Positions 1-11,130 of a stretch of DNA of 64,000 nucleotides are shown piece by piece; positions within the stretch are counted from its first letter, which is position 1, and the number at the start of each line of letters is the position of its first letter. The notes beneath the pieces were generated by a model that was given only the letters and a program-made list of their open reading frames with translations, ran no database searches and was not told the DNA's origin. Position numbers and translations under genes: made by a program. This stretch comes from Chrysopilus asiliformis (taxonomy: Eukaryota > Arthropoda > Insecta > Diptera > Rhagionidae), in NCBI GenBank assembly GCA_964034945.1, contig OZ035962.1, positions 95,852,284-95,916,283 on the forward strand. The letters run 5' to 3'.

Positions 1-173
1 GACAACTAAAAACATTACTAGCGCCACTCGCGGTTGATTCTTGATACCGAATAACCGGGCCGGAAAACACGACTCAAACAGATTTTTACCGAGACCGTAA
101 CTTGGTTAAAATTTGACTGAATTACCGAGCGGTAAATTTACCTGCAATTTAAAAGAGGACTGTGAATACCCTG
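1..173. mobile_element. H1 element, right part, with an internal inverted segment
   Basis: This is the right-hand third of the H1 repeat whose complete 492-bp copies are at 3478-3969 and 12551-13042. It ends in the same terminal repeat (gactgtgaataccctg) followed by ATT. Compared with the intact copies, about 31 bp at 77-107 are present in reverse complement with one mismatch, and the neighbouring sequence is missing. The left part lies outside the window. Being non-coding, it is classed by structure only. Confidence 0.7.
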
Positions 174-2105
174 ATTATTTTCCTTTTTAGTGCATATTTC
201 TTTAAAATAAAAGTTTTTTTTCAAAAAAAGAAATTTTCATTTTTTGCACATTATTTCTACAATTTTTACGAGATTTTTTCCTTAGAAGGGTTTTATCTAC
301 ATATCTTGAACGGTTCCTAAAATATTTGAAAAAAAAAATTATTTGTTACACATTTTTTAAGAAACGAAATATTACAAAGGAAAGTTTTGTGTTGATCACA
401 ACTGGCATTTCAGGATATATTTTAAGAAAACAAATTGCAGACGCGATGGTAAAATATGTCTTCTTATATTGTCAAACAAACGATAAAGATATATTTAAAA
501 AAATACAATTCTTGCTATAAAAATTATAATCCATTTTCAAATCAAAGAAATTTACTTGACAATTCTGGTCAATTTGCACAATAGGGTCATTTTGTACCAC
601 GAAGTTATTATAAAACAATAGAAACCATTAATATTCACTTAATCATTTTCTTTGTTTCAATTTTAACCTAAATAGTGTATATAAAAAATGCGAAAATTTA
701 CAACTAAAATTAAAACATGTTCAGCGTATTAATTCACCAAATATTATATTTGTGGCGATTAAAACCAAATTTTCAATTGGCGCTTTAGCGAAATTATTTG
801 AAATTTAACGGTGCGACCAAGTGAGCAAAAATAATAATTTTCGCTATAAATTTATTAGTGCCATTTGAATTCTAAATTCGATATATGTATCGTTTGATGT
901 TGGGCGACTTCAACTGGACGTGACAAATTCAATTTATTGTCTATTTAGCCTCCTTATCTCCAAAAACCAAAGGAATGGCCTCGGATTAAAAAAAATTGAC
1001 TGAATATTTCGAAAATATGAATTAATTATTAAACTATCAATGGAACAATGACACTTTACAATGAATTAAATGCAAAATTAACGCGGAATTGACCGTCTCT
1101 TATAGAAATTCAGAAAGGTTTATTACTTTTTGGCAAGTGACTGACTCATTTGAAGTTTTTTTTTTGCCTTCATATCAACAGATGGTATTCTAATATTTTC
1201 TGTATCTAATTTAATATTCTTGACCAATATGTAGACGAAACGATCTTTTGGCAGCTAAGTTTAGTTCAATTTACAAGAGCCTTTAGTCTCTACTCGGATC
1301 AGTTTTCACAACGAGTACATAAAAAATTATTTTCAACTTTAATGACAGCACATTTATGAATGTTGGTGTAGCCACGCTGTCTTGGCCTGTTTTTGGTTCA
1401 TTTCATCCGAAATCCGTACTTTAAGTATATCCAAGTTTAGACTGTGTGAAAAAGTTCCCTTCTCAATTTCACGAATCAGTTAAACATCTGTTTGATGCTG
1501 ACAAAAAATCGGTTTAAAATCTCAATGCCGACATTTTCTAAAGATTTGGGATGGAAAAGCCACCAAATTTGAGGCGCAATTACCTCATTTCGTGTTGTAT
1601 CTGGGCACGATGATCTTTAAGATTTTCACCATCTGTAGGCGCTTAAAAATTATGTTGTCTGTGGCTTGAAGTTTAAAATGAGTTGTATTGTAGAGCAAAA
1701 TTTGGAAAATTTGAACAAAAACCGCTTTATGTTGGCTGTCCAAGGAATATTAATCACTCCATCGAACTTGGTTTTCAGTTTTCAATTTTAAATGCACTTT
1801 TGTCAACTTTAAGTGGCAATGACAAATTTCTGAACACATTTTTCAACTTTCTTTAACTTTGAGACGGTTTTCAGAGTAAAATATGTTGTATCTAGGGTTG
1901 AATCAATCCAGGAAAAGATGCGAGGGATGGGAGAAGGCTTTTCGCATCCCCCTACCCCTCCTTTATCCTTCGTAACACTTTCTCGTGGTTCTTTGTATAG
2001 ACTTTATCATAGCCACTCCCCTGCCCCCATTCCCCTACCACATACCCTCCGAAAAGTTTGGTCTATTTTACGGTCAACTTTTAAGAAAAAAACATAAGGT
2101 GCTCC
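174..2105. other. AT-rich stretch with no recognisable gene
   Basis: No coding region, RNA gene or terminal-repeat element is recognisable here except a short R3-family tail at about 375-410 (gttttgtgttgatcacaact). The only long open frame (326-520) overlaps that tail and has the composition of random AT-rich DNA. Confidence 0.5.
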
Positions 2106-2109
2106 CTGG

Positions 2110-2340
2110 GCACCAATCATGTATTCCGACGCGTCTCTGACTTTCGACTTCGACGCAGCTTTTAACTCTTGACTTCGCCATATCTGCAGCTGGAAATTTC
2201 GCGGAATCGACACTATAAATCGAAACGTGATTCTGACTGTCACTCCAGGAAATTTGAAGATGCTGATATTGCGAAGTCAAGAGTTAAAAGCTGCGTCGAA
2301 GTCGAAAGACAGAGACGCGTCGGAATACATGATTGGGGCC
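2110..2340. repeat. Foldback (inverted-repeat) element
   Basis: Two arms of about 91 bp (2110-2200 and 2250-2340) are near-perfect reverse complements, both carrying 'caatcatgtattccgacgcg' and 'cagcttttaactcttgactt'. About 50 bp lie between them. The overlapping open frames on both strands here read the same arm twice and are not genes. No clear target-site duplication is visible, so the class is unknown. Confidence 0.75.
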
Positions 2341-2828
2341 TTGTTTTCAAAATATTTTTCCCAATTTGATCGGAATCAACAACATAAACCCAATTCCATT
2401 ATAATATTTCCCACTATAACTTCCATGATTCGCCAGCAATTAAGTCATAATATTGAAGCAAACTTCACGCAACGCATTTCCTGAAGTGTTGCAAAAGAAT
2501 TCACGCATACGATCGACCATAAAATACGATCGACCATAAAATGGTCCATATTTTCAAACATCTGTGATATCTTGGCATGAAAATAATTTAAATATTTTCG
2601 TGTGAATTGAATACAAAGGGAAATTACATAAAGTTGTGTGGCAATTAAAGAAAATTACTGCGATCGCACGCTTTGCAGTTCAATTATATGCCATTTAAAA
2701 AAATATTTATCTCCGATGGGGTCTGTTTATTGGATTTTTATGCTTGTACAAACTCCTTGAATTCTGATGGTTGATAATATTTAATTGTCTCCAGCTTAAC
2801 AGGAACATACATAAGATTTTTATATAAT
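2341..2828. other. Intergenic, nothing recognised
   Basis: The sequence is AT-rich, apart from a short direct repeat of 'acgatcgaccataaaat' near 2510-2540. No coding potential is apparent. Confidence 0.45.
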
Positions 2829-3424
2829 ACTAGCTTGCATACCCGTCCTTACCGGGTTAAGTTTTTTCAAATTTTTTTGGTCTATGTTGGAGCTAAACTT
2901 CAGGCCAATCGGTTCAGTAGTTTCCCCGCGGAAGAGTAACATAGAGGGAAAACTAAGTTTCGAGATTACTTTACCCCCTCCCCTTACTCCCCCCACCCCT
3001 CGCGCTACTTTTTCGTATGCCTACACTCAGAAAAATGTCCAGGTCAACTTTTTGTCAGGTTAACTCTGACCTTACAGAGGTGTCTGTAAGCCAGCTAGCG
3101 GTCAGAGTTAACCTATCTAAGGCCAACTCGTGCAGCTCCCAATGCCCTACTTCACCTGCTGGTGGCTTAATTTCAGAATTTCTCCGACCACAGGTCAACT
3201 CAGTTTTACTTGCCCACATGCAGGCGAACGAGCGCCTGCCCGAGGCCAATTACGCCGTATGTAGGTCGTCGAGTTAGCCTCCATTTTTCTGAGTGTATGT
3301 TGGAACCAGAACTACCACAGACACTCATGCCAAATTTCAAGTCAATCGGTTCAGCCGTTTTTGCGCAAAAGAATAACAGACAGACAGACACCAACTCATT
3401 TTTATATATTAGTATGATATGATA
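2829..3424 (+). mobile_element. R1 dispersed repeat, copy a (interrupted)
   Basis: The copy begins 'actagcttgcatacccgtc', contains 'ggccaatcggttcagtagtttcc', and later 'agtcaatcggttcagccgtt' before a short GACA run, ending 'tatattagtatgat'. The same order is seen at about 9945-10485 and, inverted, at about 21995-22522. The layout of repeated 'aatcggttcag' blocks ending in a simple repeat resembles 3' ends of non-LTR (RTE-like) retrotransposons, but no reverse transcriptase is present, so this is inference. It is split by a small DNA transposon at 3024-3295. Confidence 0.65.
3024..3295. mobile_element. TA-flanked MITE nested in R1
   Basis: This 272-bp insertion has 14-bp perfect terminal inverted repeats (CACTCAGAAAAATG), flanked by TA on both sides. 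The uninterrupted R1 copy at about 10340 reads 'gcctatgttgg' at the same place, so removing the insert and one TA restores the empty site. TA target sites and short terminal repeats fit a non-autonomous Tc1/mariner-type element. A diverged, truncated relative lies at about 8995-9145. Confidence 0.88.
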
Positions 3425-3477
3425 GATATCAAATGATTTTTAATTCTGAATTAAACTAAACCCAAATAATTTACATT

Positions 3478-3969
3478 GAGGGTATTCACAATCCTCTTCG
3501 GTATTCGGTATTCGGTATTTTCGGTAATATTAAAAGACTGAAAATATTCTGCTGTGAACATCCCACAGCACAGATTTGAGAACAGCGCTTTTATTTGATA
3601 CGTGACCAAATCATGAACTGCGAATTTGATTGTAAAATATATCACATACCTTTAAATCCATGTTTGATGTATTCTTTTGAATTTCTATTGTGGCAACGGC
3701 TATCAAAATTGAAAAAAAATTGCAGTCCGATGAGATAACCAGCGAAAAAATTTGACAACTAAAAACATTACTAGCGCCACTCGCGGTTGATTCTTGATAC
3801 CGAATACCGAGGCTGAAAAACACGACTCGAGGCATGTATACAATTACCGAATCCGGTAATTCATTTTTACATGAACCAAGTTACCGTCTCGGTAAAAATC
3901 TGTTAAATTTTACTGAATTACCGAGCGGTAAATTTACCCGCATTTTAAAAGAGGACTGTGAATTCCCTC
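3478..3969. mobile_element. H1 element, complete copy 1 (492 bp)
   Basis: The terminal repeats are GAGGGTATTCACAATCCTCTT at the left and the imperfect complement at the right, flanked by ATT on both sides (3475-3477, 3970-3972). The copy at 12551-13042 has exactly the same length and is flanked by TAT. Three-base AT-only target duplications suggest a PIF/Harbinger-type MITE, though no transposase is present to prove it. The interior is rich in 'ggtattcggt' and 'ttaccg' motifs. Confidence 0.8.
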
Positions 3970-3972
3970 ATT

Positions 3973-5849
3973 GTTTAGTAAGTGCTAAAGTTCAAATAGT
4001 TTTTGCAAAGATTTTTCTTTTTGCCACTAGAAAATTCGATTGATTTAAGATCAGTCCTAAGTAAAGTGTAAATCTTAAGACCAAATGATGTTTAAAATTT
4101 ATTCAAAATCATAAATTAATAACAAATTATCATCTCAATATGTTGACACAAAAACATCCACTCAGCTGGAAAAGATGATTTTGTTGGTTACAGTTTGTGT
4201 CCAATTCAAAGTTTCTCAATTCCAATGAACTCTTCACGTCGATAGAACGATTTTGACTATGGAAATATGGTCATTGGATTCTGCAATGACATCACTTGAC
4301 GACGATGAGATCAGTAACAGTAACTATGGAGAAGATTCGATGAGGTTCAGGCGAACAAAAACGTTTAGTTTGGACATAAGTTCACCATATATAAATCGTC
4401 TTCAATTTGTTAAGTTCTAATTAAGGAAGATTAAGAAATTTGCTGTTAGATTCTAATGGTTTCAATAACAATCACGGGTCAATAACTAAGTGGACCAAAA
4501 TACTGAAATTGAACTAAATATTTTGATCAAGAGGCATCGTTTGAAGTACCGAAATTACGAACTACGCGAGTATAATTCGGGCATGAACTCCATATTTGCC
4601 AAAAACTGACATAAATTTTACATATGATTTGCATGAGTTTTTTATTCAATGATTCTTTGGAATTCTTAAAAAAAATTAAGACTTTATCATATTAAGATTC
4701 TTTTGAAACGAAATGTTTTAAAAATGCAAGTCAGGTATTCAGAGTTAGAGATTCATGTCACAATGCATAAAAGAAAATACAACAAAAAAAAATTGGGAAA
4801 ATATTGATGACATATTCTGTGGTATTCATAAAATTTTAATGATTCATAAAATCAGAATATTCTTTTCGTGCTATTTGTTATTCTGATTTTTTTTGATTTT
4901 TTTTTGATTTTCTAATTTTATTTTGGTATTTGTCACCGTTGGAATCACCTCATTTTTAGTGACTTAAGCAAAATGACAACATGATGATACATTTTCGCGT
5001 ATTTGACAGAAAATGACTATTTTTCAAAGAAAAAATATTCTTAAACAACACCTTTTCACTTTCAAATTTTATTTTAAAATTCAATGATTCGATTATTATT
5101 TTCTAATATCTACATAATGAAAAAAGGGTGCTAAAAAATTAGAATATTTTTAATTAATTGAAACCAGATTTTGCATTTCATTTTACATTTGTGATACGAA
5201 AGATTTGAGACAAGGATCATTTAGTGATTTCGAATTTTCTTTTTGTGTTTTATATATTGTCGACCAAGAATCTAATTTCATGCGTTGTTCGGCGTTTAGA
5301 ACAACGTACGAAAATTAAATTCTCGGGCGATGATATTGAAAAGAAAATTTCCACTTTCCCGCCAATTTAAAACCCCCTCGCCCAGTATCTTTTTCTTTAT
5401 TGAACCGATTTCGATCCCGTTTTCGCAATTCGGCTAGAAATTTTATAAAGAAGATTTTAAACTGCCTCCGTTACTTTTAACCCTCTCTTTTTATAACGTT
5501 TCATCAACTGAACCGAGTTTATTACGGCTGTCGCGATTCAGTCGGTGTGAATCTAAAAAAAAAACTTAAAATTCAATCGAATATTAAAAAGTTAACTATC
5601 TTTAAAAAGAGTAAAAAGAAAATCAAAATAAGAAGCCTTTTGTTAAAACAACTATATAGATCATTAGATTCTACACAAAGGTTACCATCTTTCTAATAGT
5701 CAAATCTGCTAAGTGTAGAACAGAGCTGTCAAACTCAATTGCCACATAAGGTTTTTTACACCAAACGGCGGGCAGCATTGCAAAAAAAAATATGGTAAAA
5801 GTTCTTTATTATTAGCATTGAAATTTAAATTAAAAATTGATATACTATC
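3973..5849. other. Intergenic, with one weak coding candidate
   Basis: AT-rich. Apart from the 53-codon frame annotated at 4259-4420 I see no coding region. Blocks near 5280-5560 are GC-richer but lack open frames. Confidence 0.45.
4259..4420 (+). CDS. Weak candidate small ORF or exon (53 codons)
   Basis: A 53-codon frame starts at ATG 4259. Its composition differs from the background: it has an acidic stretch (SLDDDEISNSNYGEDS) followed by a basic segment (RFRRTKTFS). The frame is closed by TGA ten codons upstream of the ATG. I do not recognise the protein and no clear splice sites frame it. It could be an isolated small ORF, an exon of a longer plus-strand gene, or chance. Confidence 0.2.
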   Translation: MEIWSLDSAMTSLDDDEISNSNYGEDSMRFRRTKTFSLDISSPYINRLQFVKF

Positions 5850-6612
5850 AAAACATAAGATAAAGTAATGCGCCGCAGGCGTAATTTTTTGAAAAATCTA
5901 CTATGGACGCAAAAGTTTTTAAAAATGAGCAACATACGCAAAAAACCATTAGAAAAACATAACAAAAGCTATAATTCCCTATCTGGCAATCATTGGAGAC
6001 CCGTATGGTGATATTCGTATCAAAATTTGAACAGTCATACCAAAATTCCACTTTGAAGTCAAACTTTCCAATAAGATTTTTTAAAATTTATTCCAATCGG
6101 ATTTTGATGTATGGGAGTTTTATGTAGAATCATATCCTAAATAACTTTTGTTCTTGGACTTTTTTGATAAGATGCGCCGTTTTTGCGATCTTTACAAAAA
6201 ACGTTTTCGTTCGTATGGGGGTCACCCCCCCCCCCCCCCCCCCCCCTAACGGTCCATTTTTGCCCGTTAACGAACTTAGCCTCGCATTTTACAAAAAACG
6301 GATCCACGCAAAATTTCAAGTCTCTAGCTCAATCCGTGCGCCCGCAATCCTCGTCACAGACAGACGGACAGACAGACAGACGGACAGACAGACGGACAGA
6401 CAGACAGACAGACGGACAGACGGACAGACGGACAGACGGACAGACGGACAGACAGACAGACAGACAGACGGACGGACATGCAAAAATCAATTATTTTTAT
6501 CATTCTAAACACACTGGTGTAATTCATTTTTATGTGTGATTACGGGATCTTGGCGTTACAAACGGTAAGGCAAAGTTAATATACCCTTTGGTTTCACCAT
6601 ACGGGTATAAAC
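5850..6612 (+). mobile_element. R2 dispersed repeat, copy a
   Basis: This copy shares long similarity with the inverted copies at about 33431-33800 and 52365-53000. Landmarks are 'tccaatcggattttgatgta', 'cgcattttacaaaaaacgga', a GACA/GACG simple repeat, 'cacactggtgtaattcattt', and the end 'tttcaccatacgggtataa'. It contains a run of 22 C at 6225-6246. The proteins read from it are simple-repeat translations. The class is unproven; the structure resembles a truncated retroelement 3' region. Confidence 0.65.
6356..6478. repeat. GACA/GACG tetranucleotide microsatellite in R2
   Basis: About 120 bp of GACA units with regular GACG variants. It lies where the other R2 copies carry only a short gtccgtccg tract, so it is an expansion of a motif native to the repeat. 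Confidence 0.9.
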
Positions 6613-8990
6613 ACTAAAAAAATCAACATATAACGATTGCTGAGAAGAAGAGCTAGCCTAGTTAAACGATCTTGTCCCATGCCATTTCCAAGTTTAGCAG
6701 ACGATGTTGACACGATCAAAATTTTCAAAAGCTGGTGTTCTCGCGGACAAAAATAAATAAGTTTTTGTTCACATTTCTTTAATATTTCGATGGCAGTAAA
6801 ACTAGAGCTGACTGCTTCCCATTTTCACCAAATTTCGTATGCCTTCAGCAAACCATCCAAATTTTCGTTTTACTGGCATATCTGTTGAATCTCTATCAGC
6901 TAATCCTTTTCGCTCTTTTTTTAAGAAATTTCTATTCTCCATGGGGCATTTGAAGTTTAAAAACAATTACTTCAAAATTAAAATTAATTCTGTGTAGTTA
7001 CTTGGAAAAACCTTTATTTTATGAGTGAAAAAGATTTGACTCTCGACAAACTTTTTACACAGATATCTACTTTTTTCCAATTTTTACATGACTAATATTA
7101 TCAACTAAAGATAACGTAATTGCCGTCATTTAGATACTATGATTAACAATGAGAACATCAAATAGTCAAACCACAAACAGAAATATCTACTCATGTGTTC
7201 AATTATAAATTCTCGCGAAATTTTACATGAAATTCCCCCGCGGTTTGCTAATCAATTAGTCAGCGAACCCAAACACTATAATGAATGGAAGCAGAAAAAA
7301 AGAATCATCCGAATCGCATTCAAGACAAAATTTCTTTGATTTCTTCGTTCTTACAAACCAACGCGTGAAATCATTTACCCAATTTAATGTTTTGACAAAT
7401 TGCATGACTCGTGCCTACAAAACACCTGGACAATCACATTTGATTCTTGAAAGGTGCGCCAAGTCACGCCATCAACTTTTCGAATAGTAAATCATCTATC
7501 AGGAATCGAATATCCTTCTTCGTGTCATGTCTTGCGGAGAAATTGTTTGTTTACTGTTCATTCGAATTGCGGGTTTCTCCCAGGGAAAGTGAAAATTTCA
7601 CTGACAGGAATTTTCCTTTGTACGAAAATTTCTTCGCATGTGCTTAATAGGAGCTTACAATACCGGGAAATTGGTGGAAATTTCTATGACCAAAAAAATG
7701 TGATAAACCCGGTACGTTATTATTGCCTTTGGGGTAGGGAGAATGGGAAACAATTCCTTTCGGAATTATAAATTCCGCTCTACTTACCACAAAATCGTTT
7801 GTCGCTTTTGCATACCTTGCAAGTAGAATAAATCAACAATATTCATTGGTTTGCAGTTTCCATTATTGATTTTCATCTGGAAATCGATTTTCTCGGCATA
7901 GTTTTAGGTTCGTGGTGCAATGGGTCTTTGGGTTAGTGTCATACAGTGGCCCCATTTTCACTTTGCATGAACAGGAAGCACTCCTACTATGCTCGCAAGC
8001 AATTCTATAACCAGCGATGAGAATTCGTGTGTAAGAATGGGCGGGTGGCAGGCATGATTTATTTCTACAAAATTAGCTCGTTCGATTTATTTTTAACAAT
8101 TTGGAAGCCTCAAAAATTTGCATGGCTTCAAATCGACCAACGACGTCAGGATGCCAAATTTATCAGCTGGAGCGGAGCGACCATTTGTTGCTTTTAAATG
8201 CTGGCGCTGTTTATTTTAGTGTTAGTGATTTTCAAAGCGGAAAAATCATTTTCCTCTGAAATTCTTGGAAAATCGTTTTGCAAAAACGAAATGTTTTATG
8301 CGATTATTTTTTTTTACATTTTCTATATTGTGGATAACTTGAAAAGAAAAATACTTAAATTTTAAGAAAACTTTCCCCGCAGGAAATTTATTCTATAGAG
8401 AAAATAAAATATTATCTATTGACTTGTGAGTCACCAATGATTTCTAATCTGTAAATATAAATGTTACATCATCATCATCATCATCATCATCATGCATTAT
8501 TATCAAAGTAAGTACTATTGAAAGAGATGTTGTAAATGGTGAACAACCTTGAATGAAATAAATTGAATTATTAAAATTCATGTCAACATCAAATAATTTA
8601 CTTTTACTTAATGACTCTAATAATATTGGTGTATTTATAGCCAATCTGATGAGTAATTAAATGTCGTTGTCTAATTAAAAGCGTTTTAAACATTAGCAAA
8701 ATATTTTTGTGTAGCGATTAATAAATACTTCAATCAGATATTTTAATAAACAATTTTTTTAATATATTTTGCCGCTTCCTTTATGACGCTTTATTTGGAG
8801 TAGTTTTAAATTCCACATTGAAATATTATTTTGCTCGAATAATTTAGATTTTTCTTCCATTTTCATTTGGAAATAATGTCATCTATTCAAAAGTAGAAGA
8901 ATTTTTCATTTTCTCAGGAAAAATGTTGTGCTAGAAATATTATTGTATTTTTTTTTAGAATTTATGTTCATGAACGCCGGAATAACAGAG
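6613..8990. other. Intergenic, no gene recognised
   Basis: AT-rich sequence with several short open frames (7281-7771) that have no recognisable domain, no supporting splice sites and mutually overlapping frames. A trinucleotide microsatellite is annotated separately. Nothing else is supportable. Confidence 0.45.
8465..8492. repeat. ATC trinucleotide microsatellite
   Basis: About nine perfect ATC units in non-coding sequence. Confidence 0.9.
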
Positions 8991-8994
8991 GAAA

Positions 8995-9145
8995 GGGACA
9001 AAGAGGAGCAGGTAATTTTTGAATTTATCCTGCCATAGGTTAACAGATTTTTACTTTTCCTAATGCATGCGAACGCGTGCCTGCAGGAAGCCAATTATGC
9101 CGTACGCAAGTCAACGACTTCTACTAAATTTTTCTGAGTATATCA
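8995..9145 (+). mobile_element. Truncated relative of the 3024-3295 MITE
   Basis: The segment 'gaagccaattatgccgtacg...aatttttctgagtata' aligns with the right half of the 272-bp MITE, including its terminal 'tttttctgagt' and the 'gcaggcgaacg' block. The left terminal repeat is not found, so this is a diverged partial copy. Confidence 0.6.
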
Positions 9146-9169
9146 GATTAAATAAAACTATTTTTACTT

Positions 9170-9840
9170 TGTGAGAACATTGTTTTAGTGGAGACTTTTT
9201 TTGAAATACAGTACAAGATACAAAAAAACCGTTAAAGAAAAAAATCTAGAAAATTTTATTTCCTTTAAATCTTTACACAAAAGTACATAATTTTTCTGTT
9301 GATGTTTAGTGACCGTTTTGTCTATTGATGATTTTTATGTTTATCCACTGACCGAGAAGCCTGCGAAAGACATAATAAAAAAAAGTACATAATTTTCGAG
9401 AAATTTTCAAAAAACATAATTTTTGTCAAATATCTTGAGAACCGTTAGAGACATGTAAAAACTGTTAACGCGAAAAATGTAGAAAATTTCATGTCACTTA
9501 AATTTGGTTTCATTTTTTCCCAAAAGATTGATGTCGGAAAATTAAAAAAAACTGTATTTTTCAAAAAAAAAAATTGTATGGGAAACAATATTTTGTATTT
9601 TTTTCAAAAGAAATTAATACTGTATTTTGTCAAAAAAAATTATAAGTACTTATTAAAGCTAACGTTACTTTTCCAAAAGTTGATAGAAATCATGATTTCC
9701 GTAAAATTCTGTGACAAAAAAATTCAAGTCGCTAGCTCAACGCGTTCTCAAGTTATTTAAGACACGGCAAACGGACAGACCGACATATGCACGGACATCC
9801 TTACAATTTTGCCTAAAACGGAAGAAATTTTCAATCTGTA
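9170..9840 (+). mobile_element. R3-family repeat, diverged copy
   Basis: Shares 'acttttccaaaagttgat', 'gctcaacgcgttctcaagtta' and a short GACAGACCGACA motif with the copy at 56250-57172. Terminal sequences are not preserved. The 89-codon frame at 9491-9760 is AT-rich repeat DNA, not a gene. Confidence 0.5.
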
Positions 9841-9944
9841 ACTTTTTTTGTATGGTCAATTAATGAAACTTATAGAGCTGGTTCCTCAAATGAAAAAAAT
9901 TGCCTTGGAAAACCGGGTTTTTCATCATGTATGTAGTTTATAAA

Positions 9945-10485
9945 GTACTAGAATTTGGACCCGGCTACGCCCGGCTAAAAGCGTGAGTAGAATAAAACCT
10001 ATCAGAAAGCAAAATTCAATTCAATTGGTTATAAATTAGACAGTCTGCGGCTTATCTTTAGAGTTTTTTCTTCCTCGGAAAATGGTTTTCAGAAATTAAT
10101 CACAATACAATAAATTCCAGCATTCGGATTTACTTTACCCTCTCTCTTTACCACCCCCCCCCCCCTCCACCACTCGGTATGGCATATTAGAGCTGTACCA
10201 CCGACGAACATCTATGCCGAATTTCAGGCCAATCGGTTCAGTAGTTTCCCCGCGAAAGAGTAACATAGCGCAAAAACTAAGTTTCGAAATCACTTTACCC
10301 CCTCCCCTTACTCCCCCGACCCCTCGCGCTACTTTTCCGTATGCCTATGTTGGAACCAGAACTACCACAGACACTCATGCCAAATTTCAAGTCAATCGGT
10401 TCAGCCGTTTTTGCGTGAAAGAGGAACAGACAGACAGACAGACACCAACTCATTTTTATATATTAGTATGAGTATGATAACGGTT
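9945..10485 (+). mobile_element. R1 dispersed repeat, copy b
   Basis: Starts near 'ggacccggctacgcccggct', carries two 'aatcggttcag' blocks and a GACA run, and ends 'tatattagtatgag'. It supplies the empty-site sequence for the MITE inserted in copy a. It includes a 12-C run near 10154. Confidence 0.6.
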
Positions 10486-10841
10486 GTCAACCAATACAAA
10501 CATGGGACTCCAATATTGGTTTACCCCACAATTTTTTTAATGTGCTACGTCAAGTACACTGGAATGCAGAAGGTTAAAGCAAATATTTCTTTATTAAAAA
10601 AAAATTCATTCATTTCATTACCAATGAAAAACACAGGAAAAACTATGCTATAAATCAAAACAACTACCATAATAATTAAAAGCTGTTAATATATTAACGT
10701 TATTAGAAAATTAATGGCTTTCAAAAATGTTAAAATTTATTCGTAGGTTTTGTGTTATTTGTCTTATGGGTACTAAAACTGAAACTGCTTCCACCAAAAG
10801 GTGCTAATTTATTAAATTTTGATAAATTTCTTTCTGTTTAG
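10486..10841. other. AT-rich stretch upstream of the terminal exon, probably intron
   Basis: Ends in the pyrimidine-rich acceptor 'tttctttctgtttag' at 10841. Otherwise non-coding. If the downstream exon is real, this is intron sequence. Confidence 0.45.
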
Positions 10842-11068
10842 CTTACACGGCCCTAAAATGTAATGGAGAAGGCGCGTCGATTACAACATCAAAAGTTCCA
10901 TTGGTCCATTATACAAATTTAGATAAACGGCCAGAAGAGGAAATAATGTCAGTTTGGACACTTGCCAAACCTTATGCCCTTTTTCGACATTCAGATGATT
11001 ACAAAGTTGACAGTTTGATTGCTCAATATAAATTCAATGGCATTGGAATTGAAATGATTCATTTGTAA
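10842..11068 (+). CDS. Terminal coding exon of an unrecognised plus-strand gene
   Basis: A 227-nt exon has no ATG-initiated frame of useful length. It follows a good 3' splice site (tttctttctgtttag) and runs 74 codons to TAA at 11066 after two leading bases that complete a split codon. Codon use and composition are protein-like (for example VHYTNLDKRPEEE, TLAKPYALFRHSDDYKVDS and a C terminus ending FNGIGIEMIHL), unlike the AT-rich surroundings. AATAAA lies 57 nt downstream of the stop. I do not recognise the protein. Upstream exons must lie to the left, possibly beyond the window, across a transposon-filled intron. Confidence 0.6.
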
Positions 11069-11124
11069 TTTGGTATTGCATCCCTCACCCTGTTCGGACG
11101 ATGGTGGACCTTCAATTTTAATCA

Positions 11125-11130
11125 AATAAA
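11125..11130 (+). terminator. Poly(A) signal AATAAA
   Basis: Canonical hexamer 57 nt after the stop codon of the exon at 10842-11068. Confidence 0.55.

Noticed and set aside
6164..6539. Frames rich in DRQTDRRTDG with a polyproline stretch
   Set aside because: GACA microsatellite and a 22-C run inside an R2 repeat; no gene signals.
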